Assembly: GCA_030654555.1 (NCBI GenBank)
Contig: JAURXG010000507.1
Location: 1 to 10,185 of the forward strand
Reading direction: 5' to 3'
DNA from: Aquabacterium sp.
GTDB lineage: Bacteria; Pseudomonadota; Gammaproteobacteria; Burkholderiales; Burkholderiaceae_C
DNA: 10,185 bases
Position 1 is the first letter of the stretch, and each line of letters starts with the position of its first letter. Both the position numbers and the translations under genes were made by a program. The notes under the pieces were generated by a model. That model was not told where the DNA came from and made no database searches. It saw only the letters and a list, made by a program, of their open reading frames with translations. Below, piece after piece: positions 1-6,667 of this stretch.

Positions 1-1
1 G

Positions 2-235
2 ATGCTGCAGCGGGGCCTGCACGGCGTGGTGCAGGTCAGCGACGACGAGGTGGCCGCCGCGATGCGCCGCCTGTTCGAGGCCACGCACCAGGTGGCCGAA
101 GGCGCCGGCGCCGCCGCGCTGGCCGCGGCCTGGCAGCAGCGCGCGCAGCGGGCCGGCCAGCGCACAGCGCTGATCCTCAGCGGCGGCAACGTCGACCGCG
201 ATGTCTATGCCGCCACGCTGGCGGCAGTCCCCTGA
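2..235 (+). CDS. Threonine/serine dehydratase-like PLP enzyme, C-terminal fragment
   Basis: This is the last 77 codons of a gene that begins upstream of the window; the ATG at position 2 is only an in-frame methionine. The segment reads as the end of a fold-type II pyridoxal-phosphate enzyme of the threonine/serine dehydratase family. VSDDEVAAAMRRLFEATH is followed by VAEGAGAAALAA, the Glu-Gly-Ala-Gly-Ala stretch typical of the family, and then by the terminal LSGGNVD motif seen in TdcB and IlvA-type enzymes. No regulatory ACT domain follows, so it resembles the short catabolic or biodegradative type. Family members deaminate L-threonine or L-serine to 2-oxobutyrate or pyruvate; serine racemase or hydroxyaspartate dehydratase are other possibilities. 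The PLP lysine lies outside the window, so the substrate cannot be judged. The PhzF gene starts 13 bases after the stop, with its ribosome binding site touching this stop codon. Confidence 0.85.
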   Translation: MLQRGLHGVVQVSDDEVAAAMRRLFEATHQVAEGAGAAALAAAWQQRAQRAGQRTALILSGGNVDRDVYAATLAAVP

Positions 236-248
236 AGGTGTGACGACG

Positions 249-1097
249 ATGACCCAACGCCGCTTCTCCCAGCTCGACGTCTTCACCAGCGTGCCGCTGC
301 GTGGCAACCCGCTGGCCGTGGTGCACGACGCGCAGGGCCTCGGCGATGCGCAGATGGCCGACTTCGCGCGATGGACCAACCTCTCGGAGACGACCTTCCT
401 GCTGCCGCCCGACGACCCGGCGGCCGATTACCGGGTGCGCATCTTCACGCCCGGTGGCGAGCTGCCGTTTGCCGGCCACCCCACGCTGGGCAGCTGCCAC
501 GCCTGGCTGGCGGCCGGTGGTCAACCGCGCGATCCGGGCGTGGTGGTGCAGCAGTGCGGCGTGGGCCGGGTACGGGTGCGGCGCGATGTGGCCGGTGAGA
601 CGCCGCGCCTGGCCTTTGCCGCGCCGGCGCTGCGCCGCACCGGCCCGGTCGAGCCCACGCTGCGGGCGCAGGCGGTGGCCGCGCTGGGCCTGCCCGACAG
701 CGTGGTGCAACGGCTCGAGTGGATCGACAACGGCCCGGGCTGGATGGCCGCGCTGCTGCCCGATGCCGCCACCGTGCTGGCGCTGCGGCCCGACTTCGCG
801 GCGATGCGCGGGCTGAAGCTGGGCGTGGTGGGCCCGCACCCGGCTGGCAGCGAATGCCAGTTCGAGGTGCGCGCCTTCGTGCCCGGCCTGGGCGTGCCGG
901 AAGACCCGGTCACCGGCAGCCTGAACGCCGGCCTGGCGCAGTGGTTGATGGCCGCCGGCCTGGCGCCCGACCGCTACATCGCCGCGCAGGGGGCTGCGCT
1001 GGGCCGTGCCGGCCGGGTGCACGTGCAGCGCGAAGGCGCCGACGTGTGGATCGGCGGCGCGGTGTGCGCGGTGGTCAGCGGGGTCGTCGCGCTGTGA
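249..1097 (+). CDS. PhzF-family isomerase/epimerase-like protein
   Basis: A 282-residue protein of the PhzF (phenazine biosynthesis-like) family, which has the two-lobed diaminopimelate epimerase fold. Visible signatures are the N-terminal QLDVFTSVPLRGNPLAVV (residues 8-25), NLSETTF with the probable catalytic glutamate E47 (equivalent to E45 of PhzF), FAGHPTLG (74-81), RAFVPGLGVPEDPVTGS (208-224) with D219, and QGAALGRAGRVHV near the end. Length matches the family. The ATG at 249 is preferred over an in-frame upstream start at 201 because AAGGTG at 235-240 lies 8 bases before it and homology begins there. True PhzF isomerises a dihydro-hydroxyanthranilate, but most family members outside phenazine clusters have no known substrate. 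No other phenazine gene is present, so a phenazine role is unlikely. The stop overlaps the next gene's start in GTGA. Confidence 0.9.
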   Translation: MTQRRFSQLDVFTSVPLRGNPLAVVHDAQGLGDAQMADFARWTNLSETTFLLPPDDPAADYRVRIFTPGGELPFAGHPTLGSCHAWLAAGGQPRDPGVVVQQCGVGRVRVRRDVAGETPRLAFAAPALRRTGPVEPTLRAQAVAALGLPDSVVQRLEWIDNGPGWMAALLPDAATVLALRPDFAAMRGLKLGVVGPHPAGSECQFEVRAFVPGLGVPEDPVTGSLNAGLAQWLMAAGLAPDRYIAAQGAALGRAGRVHVQREGADVWIGGAVCAVVSGVVAL

Positions 1098-1756
1098 ACT
1101 GCGACCTCGACCACCTCGTCATCGCGGCCGACAGCCTGGCCCAGGGCGCCGCATGGTGCGAGGCCACGCTGGGCGTGGCGCCCGGGCCGGGTGGCCAGCA
1201 CCCGTTGATGGGCACGCACAACCGGCTGCTGCGCATCGACGGCCCGGCCTTCGCGCAGATCTACCTGGAGATCATCGCCATCGACCCCGAGGCGCCGGCG
1301 CCGGGCCGCGCGCGCTGGTTCGGGCTGGACGATCCGGCGCTGCGGGCCGCTTTGAAGGCCTCGCCGCGGCTGCTGGGGGCGGTGGCGCGCACGCCCAACG
1401 TCGAGATGCACCGGTGGGGGCTGATCACCCTCGGCCAGGACCCGGGCCCGGCGCTGGCCGCCGAGCGCGACACGCCCGACGGCAAGCTGGCCTGGCGCAT
1501 CCTGGTGCGCGACGACGGCGCGCTGCCCGGCGCCGGGCGGCTGCCCACGCTGATCCAGTGGCAGGGCCGGCATCCCACCGAGGCGATGGCGCCATCGGCC
1601 GTGGCGCTGCAATCGGTGGTGTTCGGCGCGATCACCCCGCGCGAGGCCGACCTGCTGCGCCTGCGGGGCGCCACGGTGCAGTCGGGCGGCCCGGCGCTGC
1701 AAGCCATCCTGGCCACCCCGCGCGGCCCCGTGACCCTCACCACCGCCATCGCATGA
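1094..1756 (+). CDS. VOC / Glyoxalase_3-like domain protein
   Basis: A 220-residue cytoplasmic protein starting with GTG at 1094. The start overlaps the PhzF stop (GTGA), and residues 4-10 (DLDHLVI) fit the first beta strand of a vicinal-oxygen-chelate domain. The pattern LDHLVIAADSLAQGAAWCEATLGV, then GGQHPLMGTHNRLL (33-46), then IYLEIIAIDPEAP (56-68) is what is seen in proteins assigned to the Glyoxalase-like domain (PF13468). H8, H36 and E59 are candidate metal-site residues. The second half (LAWRILVRDDGALPGAGRLPTLIQW) is the second repeat, which looks more degenerate. Characterised VOC enzymes include glyoxalases, dioxygenases and epimerases, but this subgroup mostly lacks an assigned reaction, so no substrate is proposed. 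There is no strong Shine-Dalgarno sequence, which suggests translation coupled to PhzF. Its own stop overlaps the AlaX start. Confidence 0.82.
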   Translation: MNCDLDHLVIAADSLAQGAAWCEATLGVAPGPGGQHPLMGTHNRLLRIDGPAFAQIYLEIIAIDPEAPAPGRARWFGLDDPALRAALKASPRLLGAVARTPNVEMHRWGLITLGQDPGPALAAERDTPDGKLAWRILVRDDGALPGAGRLPTLIQWQGRHPTEAMAPSAVALQSVVFGAITPREADLLRLRGATVQSGGPALQAILATPRGPVTLTTAIA

Positions 1757-2475
1757 GCACCGAAGAACTCTTCCGCGACGATGCCAACCGGCTGGCCTGC
1801 GAGGCCACGATCACCGCCGTGGGCGAAGCCGGCATCGAGCTCGACCGCACCGTGTTCTACCCGCAGGGCGGCGGCCAGGCCGGTGATGCCGGCGTGCTGC
1901 GCCGCGCCGATGGTGCCGAGCTGTCGATCGTCGACACCCGCAAGGGCGCCGAGCCCGGCCGCATCCTGCATCTGCCGGCGCCCGGTGCCGACCTGGCCGG
2001 CTGGCAGGCGGGGCAGCCCGTCATCGCCTGCATCGACGCCGCGCGCCGCAGCGCGCACCGGCGCTTCCACACGGCCACCCACCTGCTGTGCGCGCTGGTG
2101 CCGCATCCGGTGGACGGCTGCTCGATCACCGCGGGTTATGCGCGGCTGGACTTCCACATGACCGAGCCGCTGGACAAGGACGTGCTCACCGCCGGCATCG
2201 CCCGCCTGGTGGCCGAGGCGCACCCGGTGCGCCAGCGCTGGATCGACGAGGCCGAGCTCGATGCCAATCCGGGCCTGGTGCGCAGCATGAGCGTGCAGCC
2301 ACCGCGCGGCCAGGGCCGGGTGCGGTTGGTCGAAGTGGACGGTGTCGACCTGCAGCCCTGCGGTGGCACGCATGTGGACAACACCGCCGAGATCGGCGCG
2401 GTGGTGGTCACCAAGCTCGAGAAGAAGAGCGCCAGGACCCGCCGGGTCGTGCTCGGCTTCGCCGGCCCCGCCTGA
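1753..2475 (+). CDS. Alanyl-tRNA editing protein, AlaX type
   Basis: A 240-residue free-standing homologue of the alanyl-tRNA synthetase editing domain. The two halves of the zinc site are present: HTATH (H106, H110) and CGGTH (C203, H207). The N-terminal region has the glycine-rich YPQGGGQAGD segment (36-45) of the longer AlaX-M/L class. Known AlaX proteins hydrolyse Ser-tRNA(Ala), and some also Gly-tRNA(Ala), in trans, preventing serine from being read as alanine. The length of 240 and the lack of any catalytic or C-Ala domain distinguish it from AlaRS. ATG at 1753 overlaps the previous stop as ATGA with no visible Shine-Dalgarno, so it probably depends on coupled re-initiation. It is the last gene of the plus-strand string; a hairpin follows 9 bases after the stop. 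Its neighbour, a serine/threonine dehydratase-like gene, hints at a shared amino-acid theme, but that is inference. Confidence 0.92.
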   Translation: MSTEELFRDDANRLACEATITAVGEAGIELDRTVFYPQGGGQAGDAGVLRRADGAELSIVDTRKGAEPGRILHLPAPGADLAGWQAGQPVIACIDAARRSAHRRFHTATHLLCALVPHPVDGCSITAGYARLDFHMTEPLDKDVLTAGIARLVAEAHPVRQRWIDEAELDANPGLVRSMSVQPPRGQGRVRLVEVDGVDLQPCGGTHVDNTAEIGAVVVTKLEKKSARTRRVVLGFAGPA

Positions 2476-2483
2476 AACAAGAA

Positions 2484-2503
2484 GGCCCCGCCGAAGCGGG
2501 GCC
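2484..2503 (-). terminator. Hairpin between convergent genes, terminator-like
   Basis: GGCCCCGC (2484-2491) and GCGGGGCC (2496-2503) form a perfect 8-bp stem with loop CGAA. Read on the minus strand, the stem is followed by the T-rich TTCTTGTTTC, which fits an intrinsic terminator for the cytochrome c' gene. Read on the plus strand there is no T-run, so it would be at best a weak terminator or 3'-end stabiliser for the AlaX transcript. Confidence 0.75.
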
Positions 2504-2548
2504 CTGCAGGCGATCCACCGGCCAGCGCCCCAGGCGCTGCGCGGGGGT

Positions 2549-3019
2549 TCAGTTCGCGCTGTACTTCTCGGCGCGGAAGTCGTCGTGGCAGGACTTGCAG
2601 CTCTTGCCCACGCCGCCCATCGCGGTCTTGATCGCGTCGAGGCTGCCGCCCTTGGCCGCCGCCTCGAGCTTGGCGACCTCGACCGCCATCGCATCGGCGG
2701 CGGCGGTGAACTTGGCCGACTGTGACCAGATCTCGGGCTTGGCGCGGTTGGGCAGGCCCTTGTCGGTGCCGGCGCCGAAGGCCGTGAACGGCAGCTTGGA
2801 CAGGGTCACGACGATGTGCGCGCTCTCGGCCGCGGCCTTGGCATCGAAGGGCGCCTTCTCGGCGGCCATCGCACCGATGCGGCTGACGTGGTTGCCCATC
2901 ACGGTGAAGGCCGACTGGCGGTACTTGATCGCGTCCTCGGGCTTCTGGAACTGGGCGGCGGCGGGCAGGCTGGCCCGCGCGCCAAGGGTGGTCACGGCGG
3001 CCACGAACAGACGTTTCAT
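2549..3019 (-). CDS. Cytochrome c' (periplasmic c-type cytochrome)
   Basis: A 156-residue exported haem protein. It begins with a signal peptide (MKRLFVAAVTTLGARASLPAAA, predicted cleavage AAA before Q23; an arginine at 15 interrupts the hydrophobic core). The mature part is a four-helix-bundle cytochrome c'. Evidence is the opening FQKPEDAIKYRQSAFTVMGNH, a long alanine-rich helical body, and a single C-terminal haem motif C141-K-S-C144-H145 followed by DDFRAEKY. The C-terminal CxxCH and mature length of about 134 residues are characteristic. Known cytochromes c' bind NO and CO at a five-coordinate haem and are linked to NO resistance or electron transfer. The start at 3019 is set by GGAGG at 3026-3030, 6 bases upstream. 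The gene is divergent from a cytochrome b561 gene, a likely redox partner. No FNR- or NO-responsive site was recognised with confidence. Confidence 0.93.
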   Translation of the reverse strand: MKRLFVAAVTTLGARASLPAAAQFQKPEDAIKYRQSAFTVMGNHVSRIGAMAAEKAPFDAKAAAESAHIVVTLSKLPFTAFGAGTDKGLPNRAKPEIWSQSAKFTAAADAMAVEVAKLEAAAKGGSLDAIKTAMGGVGKSCKSCHDDFRAEKYSAN

Positions 3020-3196
3020 GCAGATCCTCCAACAGGATGGGTACGAGGGGACGCCCGGCAAGGCACCGGCGCGTTGGGCAGTCTACGGGCCAGCACGCCG
3101 CTTTATTCCCTGCGATGTAGGGGCTTGCCGCGGCCGCGGCGCCGCGGCGAGTTCGGCTATCGTTGGCAACGTGCCCACCCGCTCCCCACGCCGCCC
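3020..3196. promoter_or_regulatory. Divergent intergenic region, cytochrome c' / b561
   Basis: These 177 bases must hold promoters for both cytochrome genes unless b561 is leaderless. I see no convincing sigma-70 -35/-10 pair and no clear FNR box (TTGAT-N4-ATCAA). Two symmetric elements stand out: CCGCGGCCGCGG at 3128-3139, a perfect palindrome that continues into GCCGCGGC at 3141-3148, and CGTTG-G-CAACG at 3161-3171, an 11-base inverted repeat 25 bases before the b561 start. The second could be an operator or a small mRNA hairpin. The GC palindromes may simply reflect base composition. Confidence 0.4.
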
Positions 3197-3880
3197 ATGA
3201 CCGATCCCGCCGACCTCCACCCGGTACGGGTGTGGGACCTGCCCACCCGCGTCTTCCACTGGCTGCTGGCCGCGGCGGTCATCGGCCTGGTGATCACCGG
3301 CAAGCTGGGCGGCAATGCGCTGGCCTGGCACATGCGCTTCGGGCTGCTGGTGTTCACGCTGCTGGCCTTCCGTGTGGTGTGGGGGCTGGTGGGCGGGCGC
3401 TGGTCGCGCTTCGCCAGCTTCGTCTATGCGCCGGCCACCGTGCTGCGCTACCTGCGTGGCGCCGCGCGGCCGGGCGATCACTTCGAGGTGGGCCACAACC
3501 CGCTGGGCGCGTTCTCGGTCTTCGCGCTGATCGCGCTGCTGGCGCTGCAGGTGGGCACCGGGCTGGTGGCCGACGACGAGATCGCCACCACCGGGCCGCT
3601 GAACCGGTACGTGGCCACCGCCACCGGGTTGGCGGCCACCGGCTGGCACAAGGGTTATGGCCAGTGGGCGCTGCTGGCGCTGGTGGCGCTGCACGTGGCG
3701 GCCATCGTCGTCTACCGGCTGCGCGGCCGCAACCTGGTCACGCCGATGATCACCGGCGACAAGCCGCTGCCGCCCGAGGTGCCCGCCGCCACCGACACCC
3801 TTGCCAGCCGCAGCCTGGCGCTGGCGGTGTGGGCGGCCTGCGTGGCCGCGGCGGTGTGGATCGCGCGGCAGGGCGGGTAG
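3197..3880 (+). CDS. Cytochrome b561-type membrane protein
   Basis: A 227-residue integral membrane di-haem cytochrome b of the bacterial b561 / Ni-Fe hydrogenase b-subunit type. It starts HPVRVWDLPTRVFHWLLAAAVIGL, the standard opening in which H21 is a haem ligand. Hydrophobic segments lie near residues 20-36, 46-66, 104-124, 153-174 and 206-223. Other candidate haem histidines are H45, H151 and H166. GHNPLGAFSVF (99-109) and the RNLVTPMITG tail (178-187) are typical of the subgroup that accompanies periplasmic c-type cytochromes. It would pass electrons from quinol or a low-potential donor through the inner membrane, plausibly to the divergently encoded cytochrome c'. The ATG at 3197 lacks a Shine-Dalgarno sequence, but protein similarity begins there. 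A fifth hydrophobic segment at the C-terminus follows a proline-rich linker (190-200). Confidence 0.9.
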   Translation: MTDPADLHPVRVWDLPTRVFHWLLAAAVIGLVITGKLGGNALAWHMRFGLLVFTLLAFRVVWGLVGGRWSRFASFVYAPATVLRYLRGAARPGDHFEVGHNPLGAFSVFALIALLALQVGTGLVADDEIATTGPLNRYVATATGLAATGWHKGYGQWALLALVALHVAAIVVYRLRGRNLVTPMITGDKPLPPEVPAATDTLASRSLALAVWAACVAAAVWIARQGG

Positions 3881-3909
3881 ACTGGCCGGCCCCGGTTCTC
3901 GCGCTCCGA

Positions 3910-4401
3910 ATGCCGCCGCCCGTCATCCGCCTGCAGGCCCCCGACACCCCCGCGCTGCTCGACGCCACGCGCGAGTTGTTTCGCGAGTACGCCGTGGCGC
4001 TGGGCATCGACCTGTGCTTCCAGCACTTCGACGCCGAGCTGGCCGGGCTGCCGGGCGACTACGCCGCGCCACAGGGCGCCTTGCTGCTGGCCTTCGTCGA
4101 CGACGAGCTGGCCGGCTGCGGCGCCTTCCGCCCGCTGGCCGACGTCGACTACGCCAACGCCTGCGAGATGAAGCGGCTGTACGTGCGCCGCGCCTTCCGC
4201 CGCTTCGGCCTGGGCCGGTTGCTGGCGCAGGCATTGATCGACGGCGCCACCCAGGCCGGTTATTCGGCGATGCTGCTCGACACCCTCGACGACATGGAGG
4301 CCGCACGTGGGCTCTACGAGTCCCTGGGCTTCGAAGAGGTGCCGCCGTACTACTTCAACCCGATCCCCGGCGCGCATTACCTGAAGGTCGACCTCGGTTG
4401 A
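3910..4401 (+). CDS. GNAT-family N-acetyltransferase
   Basis: A 163-residue single-domain GNAT acetyltransferase. The acetyl-CoA pocket is visible as EMKRLYVRRAFRRFGLGRLL (86-105), with the RxxGxG pyrophosphate loop at 97-102. It is followed by GYSAMLLDTLDDMEAARGLYESLGF (117-141) and PYYFNPIPGAHYLKVDL at the C-terminus. This ending is shared by a group of small GNATs usually annotated only at family level. The substrate cannot be read from the sequence; small molecules, aminoglycosides and protein N-termini are all acted on by GNATs. The gene follows the b561 stop by 29 bases, so co-transcription is likely, though no functional tie is evident. The ATG at 3910 has no recognisable Shine-Dalgarno; it is the first in-frame ATG after the b561 stop, and the IRLQAPDTPALLDATRELFREYA start is typical. 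Confidence 0.88.
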   Translation: MPPPVIRLQAPDTPALLDATRELFREYAVALGIDLCFQHFDAELAGLPGDYAAPQGALLLAFVDDELAGCGAFRPLADVDYANACEMKRLYVRRAFRRFGLGRLLAQALIDGATQAGYSAMLLDTLDDMEAARGLYESLGFEEVPPYYFNPIPGAHYLKVDLG

Positions 4402-4455
4402 TCTGCAGCGCCGCGGCGCACCCGTGTGCCCGCGCGACGTGCCATCCCATCGCCC

Positions 4456-5352
4456 ATGACCACTGACATCACCGCATTGCCCGTGCCGCCCTCGCTGCTG
4501 GGTGAATCCCCGCTGTGGCACCCCGACGAACAGCTGCTGTACTGGGTCGACATCCCGGGCCGGCGGCTCAACCGCTTCGACCCGGCCCGCGGCCTGCACG
4601 ACCAGTGGCCCTTCGAGACCGAGCCGGCCTGCTGCGCGCCGCTGCTGGGTGGCGGCCTGCTGCTGGCCATGCGCGACGGGCTCTGGCGCTTCGACACCCG
4701 CACCGGCCAGCGCCACGCCGTGGCCAAGCCGCCCTACGACCCGGCCGGCCAGCGCTTCAACGACGGCAAGGCCGACGCGCATGGCCGCTTCTGGGTCGGC
4801 ACCATCGACGACCAGCGCCAGCCCAACGCGGCGCTGTACCGCCTGGACGATGGCCGACTGGATCGGGTGGCCGATGGCATCACCGTCAGCAACGGCCTGG
4901 CCTTCAGCCCCGATGGCCGCACCATGACCTGGGCCGACACCAAGGCGCATGTGATCTATGCCTTCGACCTGGACGGCAGCGACGGCAGCCTGTCGCGGCG
5001 CCGGGTGCTGGTGCAGTTTGCGCCACGCGCCGAAGGCGCGTCGCTGGCCAGTTATGGCGGGCGGCCCGACGGCGCTGCGATGGATGCCGAAGGCGCGCTG
5101 TGGGTGGCCATGTTCGAGGGCCAGCGCCTGTTGCGCCTGGCGCCCGACGGCGCGCTGCTGGCCGAACTGCCGCTGCCGGTGCGCTGCCCGACGATGCCCT
5201 GCTTCGGTGGCGCCGACCTGAAGACGCTCTACATCACCACCGCGCGCGAGAAGCGCCCCGCCGACGAACTGGCGGCACAGCCGCTGGCCGGCTGCGTGCT
5301 GCAGTTGCGCGTGGCCGTGCCGGGGCTGCCGGCGAACCTGGCGCGGTTGTAG
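4456..5352 (+). CDS. SMP-30/gluconolactonase (regucalcin-like) family protein
   Basis: A 298-residue six-bladed beta-propeller of the SMP-30/gluconolactonase/LRE family, full length. Residues matching the divalent-metal site of SMP-30 are E17 in LLGESPLW, N146 in VSNGLAFSPDGRT and D205 in RPDGAAMDAEGALWVAMF. RFNDGKADAHGRFWVGT (100-116) carries the family's substrate-facing R/N residues (R100, N102). Family members hydrolyse sugar lactones such as glucono-, xylono- or arabinonolactone in the cytoplasm; which one is not determinable, since no sugar dehydrogenase or transporter gene adjoins. There is no signal peptide. ATG 4456 is preferred over an in-frame start 10 codons upstream because MTTDITALPVPPSLLGESPLW is the normal family beginning. 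No Shine-Dalgarno is visible. The gap after the GNAT gene is 54 bases with no obvious terminator, so these genes may be co-transcribed. Confidence 0.9.
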   Translation: MTTDITALPVPPSLLGESPLWHPDEQLLYWVDIPGRRLNRFDPARGLHDQWPFETEPACCAPLLGGGLLLAMRDGLWRFDTRTGQRHAVAKPPYDPAGQRFNDGKADAHGRFWVGTIDDQRQPNAALYRLDDGRLDRVADGITVSNGLAFSPDGRTMTWADTKAHVIYAFDLDGSDGSLSRRRVLVQFAPRAEGASLASYGGRPDGAAMDAEGALWVAMFEGQRLLRLAPDGALLAELPLPVRCPTMPCFGGADLKTLYITTAREKRPADELAAQPLAGCVLQLRVAVPGLPANLARL

Positions 5353-5446
5353 GCGCCGTCCGGCGCTCGGGCCTTTGCCCGCCAGCCTGTGGGCAGACCC
5401 AACGCCCGGGCGCGCGCGAGCCCGCAGGGGCTTGCTCGGTGCCGGC
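5353..5446. terminator. Convergent intergenic region with short hairpins
   Basis: Three small GC-rich inverted repeats lie between the convergent SMP-30 and lipoprotein genes. They are GCGCC/GGCGC (5353-5366), GGGC/GCCC (5369-5380) and AGCCC/GGGCT (5419-5432). None is followed by a proper T-run, so intrinsic termination is possible in both directions but not demonstrated. The third hairpin, near the minus-strand stop, extends imperfectly outward. Confidence 0.4.
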
Positions 5447-6538
5447 TCAGCGGCGCGGCGGCAGCCGGCGTGTCTCGCCCACCGCCATCACGAAGAACTG
5501 ATCGTCGGGCAGGCCGGCGAGACGCCGTGCGTCGGCCAGGTCCCGCGGGGCCTGGTCCAGCGGCTCGTCGGTGAGCGAGAAGGTGCCCCAGTGCACGCCC
5601 AGCGCGCGCTTGGCGCCGAGATCGCGGTGGATCTGCACCGCCTCGGCCGGGTTGACATGCTGCGTGGCCATGAACCAGCGCGGCTCGTAGGCGCCTACGG
5701 GGATCAGCGCCAGATCGAAGCCGCCGTCGGTCTGCCGGTCGGCAAAGCGCGCGCGGATGTCGGCAAAGTCCTTCGAGTAACCGGTATCGCCCGAGTAGAA
5801 CCACTGGTAGTCGGGCAGGAACACCGCGAACCCGCCCCACAGCGTGGCCAGCCGGTCGTGCAGCCCACGGCCCGACCAATGCTGCGCCGGCGTCAGCACC
5901 ACCTCCGCGGCGCCCGCGCGGTGGCTTTGCCACCAGTCCAGCTCCATGACCTGCGTGATGCCTTGCTCGGCCAGCCAGGCCTTCAGGCCCAGCGGCACGA
6001 TGAACAGCGGCGGCCCGCCCGGCTGGGCGTTCAGCGCCTTGACGCTGGCTTCGTCGAGGTGGTCGTAGTGGTTGTGCGAGATCAGCACCAGATCGATGCG
6101 CGGCAGCTGCGCCAGGCTCAGCCCCGGCGGCTGGGCGCGCTTCGGGCCGATGAAGCTGAACGGCGACGCACGCTCGGAGAACATCGGGTCGGTCAGCATG
6201 TTCAGGCCACCGGCCTGCACCAGCACGCTGGCATGGCCGATGAAGGTGACCGCCGGCTGCATCGCGGCGCCCGCCCGCGCGTTGGCCTGCACGAAGGCCA
6301 CATCGGGGGCCACCGACGGCGCCGGCTGTTGCGTGGGCGGCGGCAGGCTGTGGCGCCAGGCGTCGAAGCGCCAGCGCAGCAACTCGAGCGCGCCCTTGGG
6401 CTCGAAGTCCAGGTAGTTGTTCTGGAATCCGTTCGGCCGGTGGTGCGGCCGGCTGGCGTCGAAGTTCAGGTTGACACTGCTGCAGGCCGTTGCCGTGGCG
6501 ACCAGCGCGACGAGCATCAACCATCGTTTCCAACGCAT
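5447..6538 (-). CDS. Metallo-beta-lactamase-fold lipoprotein, NAPE-PLD/RomA-like
   Basis: A 363-residue MBL-fold hydrolase with a lipoprotein signal (MRWKRWLMLVALVATATAC, lipid cysteine C19), so probably anchored on the periplasmic side of a membrane. Metal-site motifs are complete: HNHYDHLD (H155, H157, D159, H160), H220 in PAQHWSGRG, D251 in YSGDTGY and H316 in GVHWGTF. The pattern NNYLDFEPKG...RW, FIGHASVLVQ and LTDPMFSERASPF is that of the outer-membrane/RomA and N-acylphosphatidylethanolamine phospholipase D-like branch (PF12706). In-frame TTG at 6577 would add 13 residues before the signal peptide; ATG at 6538 is preferred because the lipobox then falls at the right place. The physiological substrate of the bacterial proteins is mostly unknown; a lipid phosphodiester is a reasonable guess. 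The gene is divergent from the atp operon. Confidence 0.88.
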   Translation of the reverse strand: MRWKRWLMLVALVATATACSSVNLNFDASRPHHRPNGFQNNYLDFEPKGALELLRWRFDAWRHSLPPPTQQPAPSVAPDVAFVQANARAGAAMQPAVTFIGHASVLVQAGGLNMLTDPMFSERASPFSFIGPKRAQPPGLSLAQLPRIDLVLISHNHYDHLDEASVKALNAQPGGPPLFIVPLGLKAWLAEQGITQVMELDWWQSHRAGAAEVVLTPAQHWSGRGLHDRLATLWGGFAVFLPDYQWFYSGDTGYSKDFADIRARFADRQTDGGFDLALIPVGAYEPRWFMATQHVNPAEAVQIHRDLGAKRALGVHWGTFSLTDEPLDQAPRDLADARRLAGLPDDQFFVMAVGETRRLPPRR

Positions 6539-6667
6539 GCCTGGGGGTGCTTTCCGTGGGGCGGGCAGGCCGATCAAGCCGCCGCCGATTCAGGGGGAGG
6601 CGCCAGGCAGCGGGTTTCCACGTATACTCCCGCGGTTTGCCGCAACCAAGCGCGACCATCCCGCCAA
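6539..6667. promoter_or_regulatory. Divergent promoter region of the atp operon
   Basis: This gap separates the minus-strand lipoprotein gene from atpI and must contain the main atp promoter. TATACT at 6623-6628 is a good sigma-70 -10 match, placed 40 bases before the atpI start. No convincing TTGACA lies 16-18 bases upstream (that stretch reads around GGCGCC). The -10 overlaps the palindrome GTATAC (6622-6627), so a minus-strand -10-like TATACG also exists. Downstream, GCGG/CCGC (6632-6643) and GGTT/AACC (6634-6647) give two mutually exclusive tiny stems in the presumed leader. Promoter assignment is by inspection only. Confidence 0.5.

Noticed and set aside
201..248. Longer PhzF start at 201
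   Set aside because: It would overlap the upstream coding end and adds 16 residues with no family similarity; ATG 249 has a well-placed AAGGTG.
249..1097. Phenazine biosynthesis locus
   Set aside because: Only a PhzF-family protein is present, with no other phz gene nearby; most family members act elsewhere.
3128..3148. GC palindromes CCGCGGCCGCGG / GCCGCGGC as an operator
   Set aside because: Such runs are expected by chance at this base composition; kept only as a note in the intergenic entry.
6539..6577. TTG start at 6577 for the MBL-fold lipoprotein
   Set aside because: It would put 13 residues before the signal peptide and has no ribosome binding site; ATG 6538 gives a normal lipoprotein signal.
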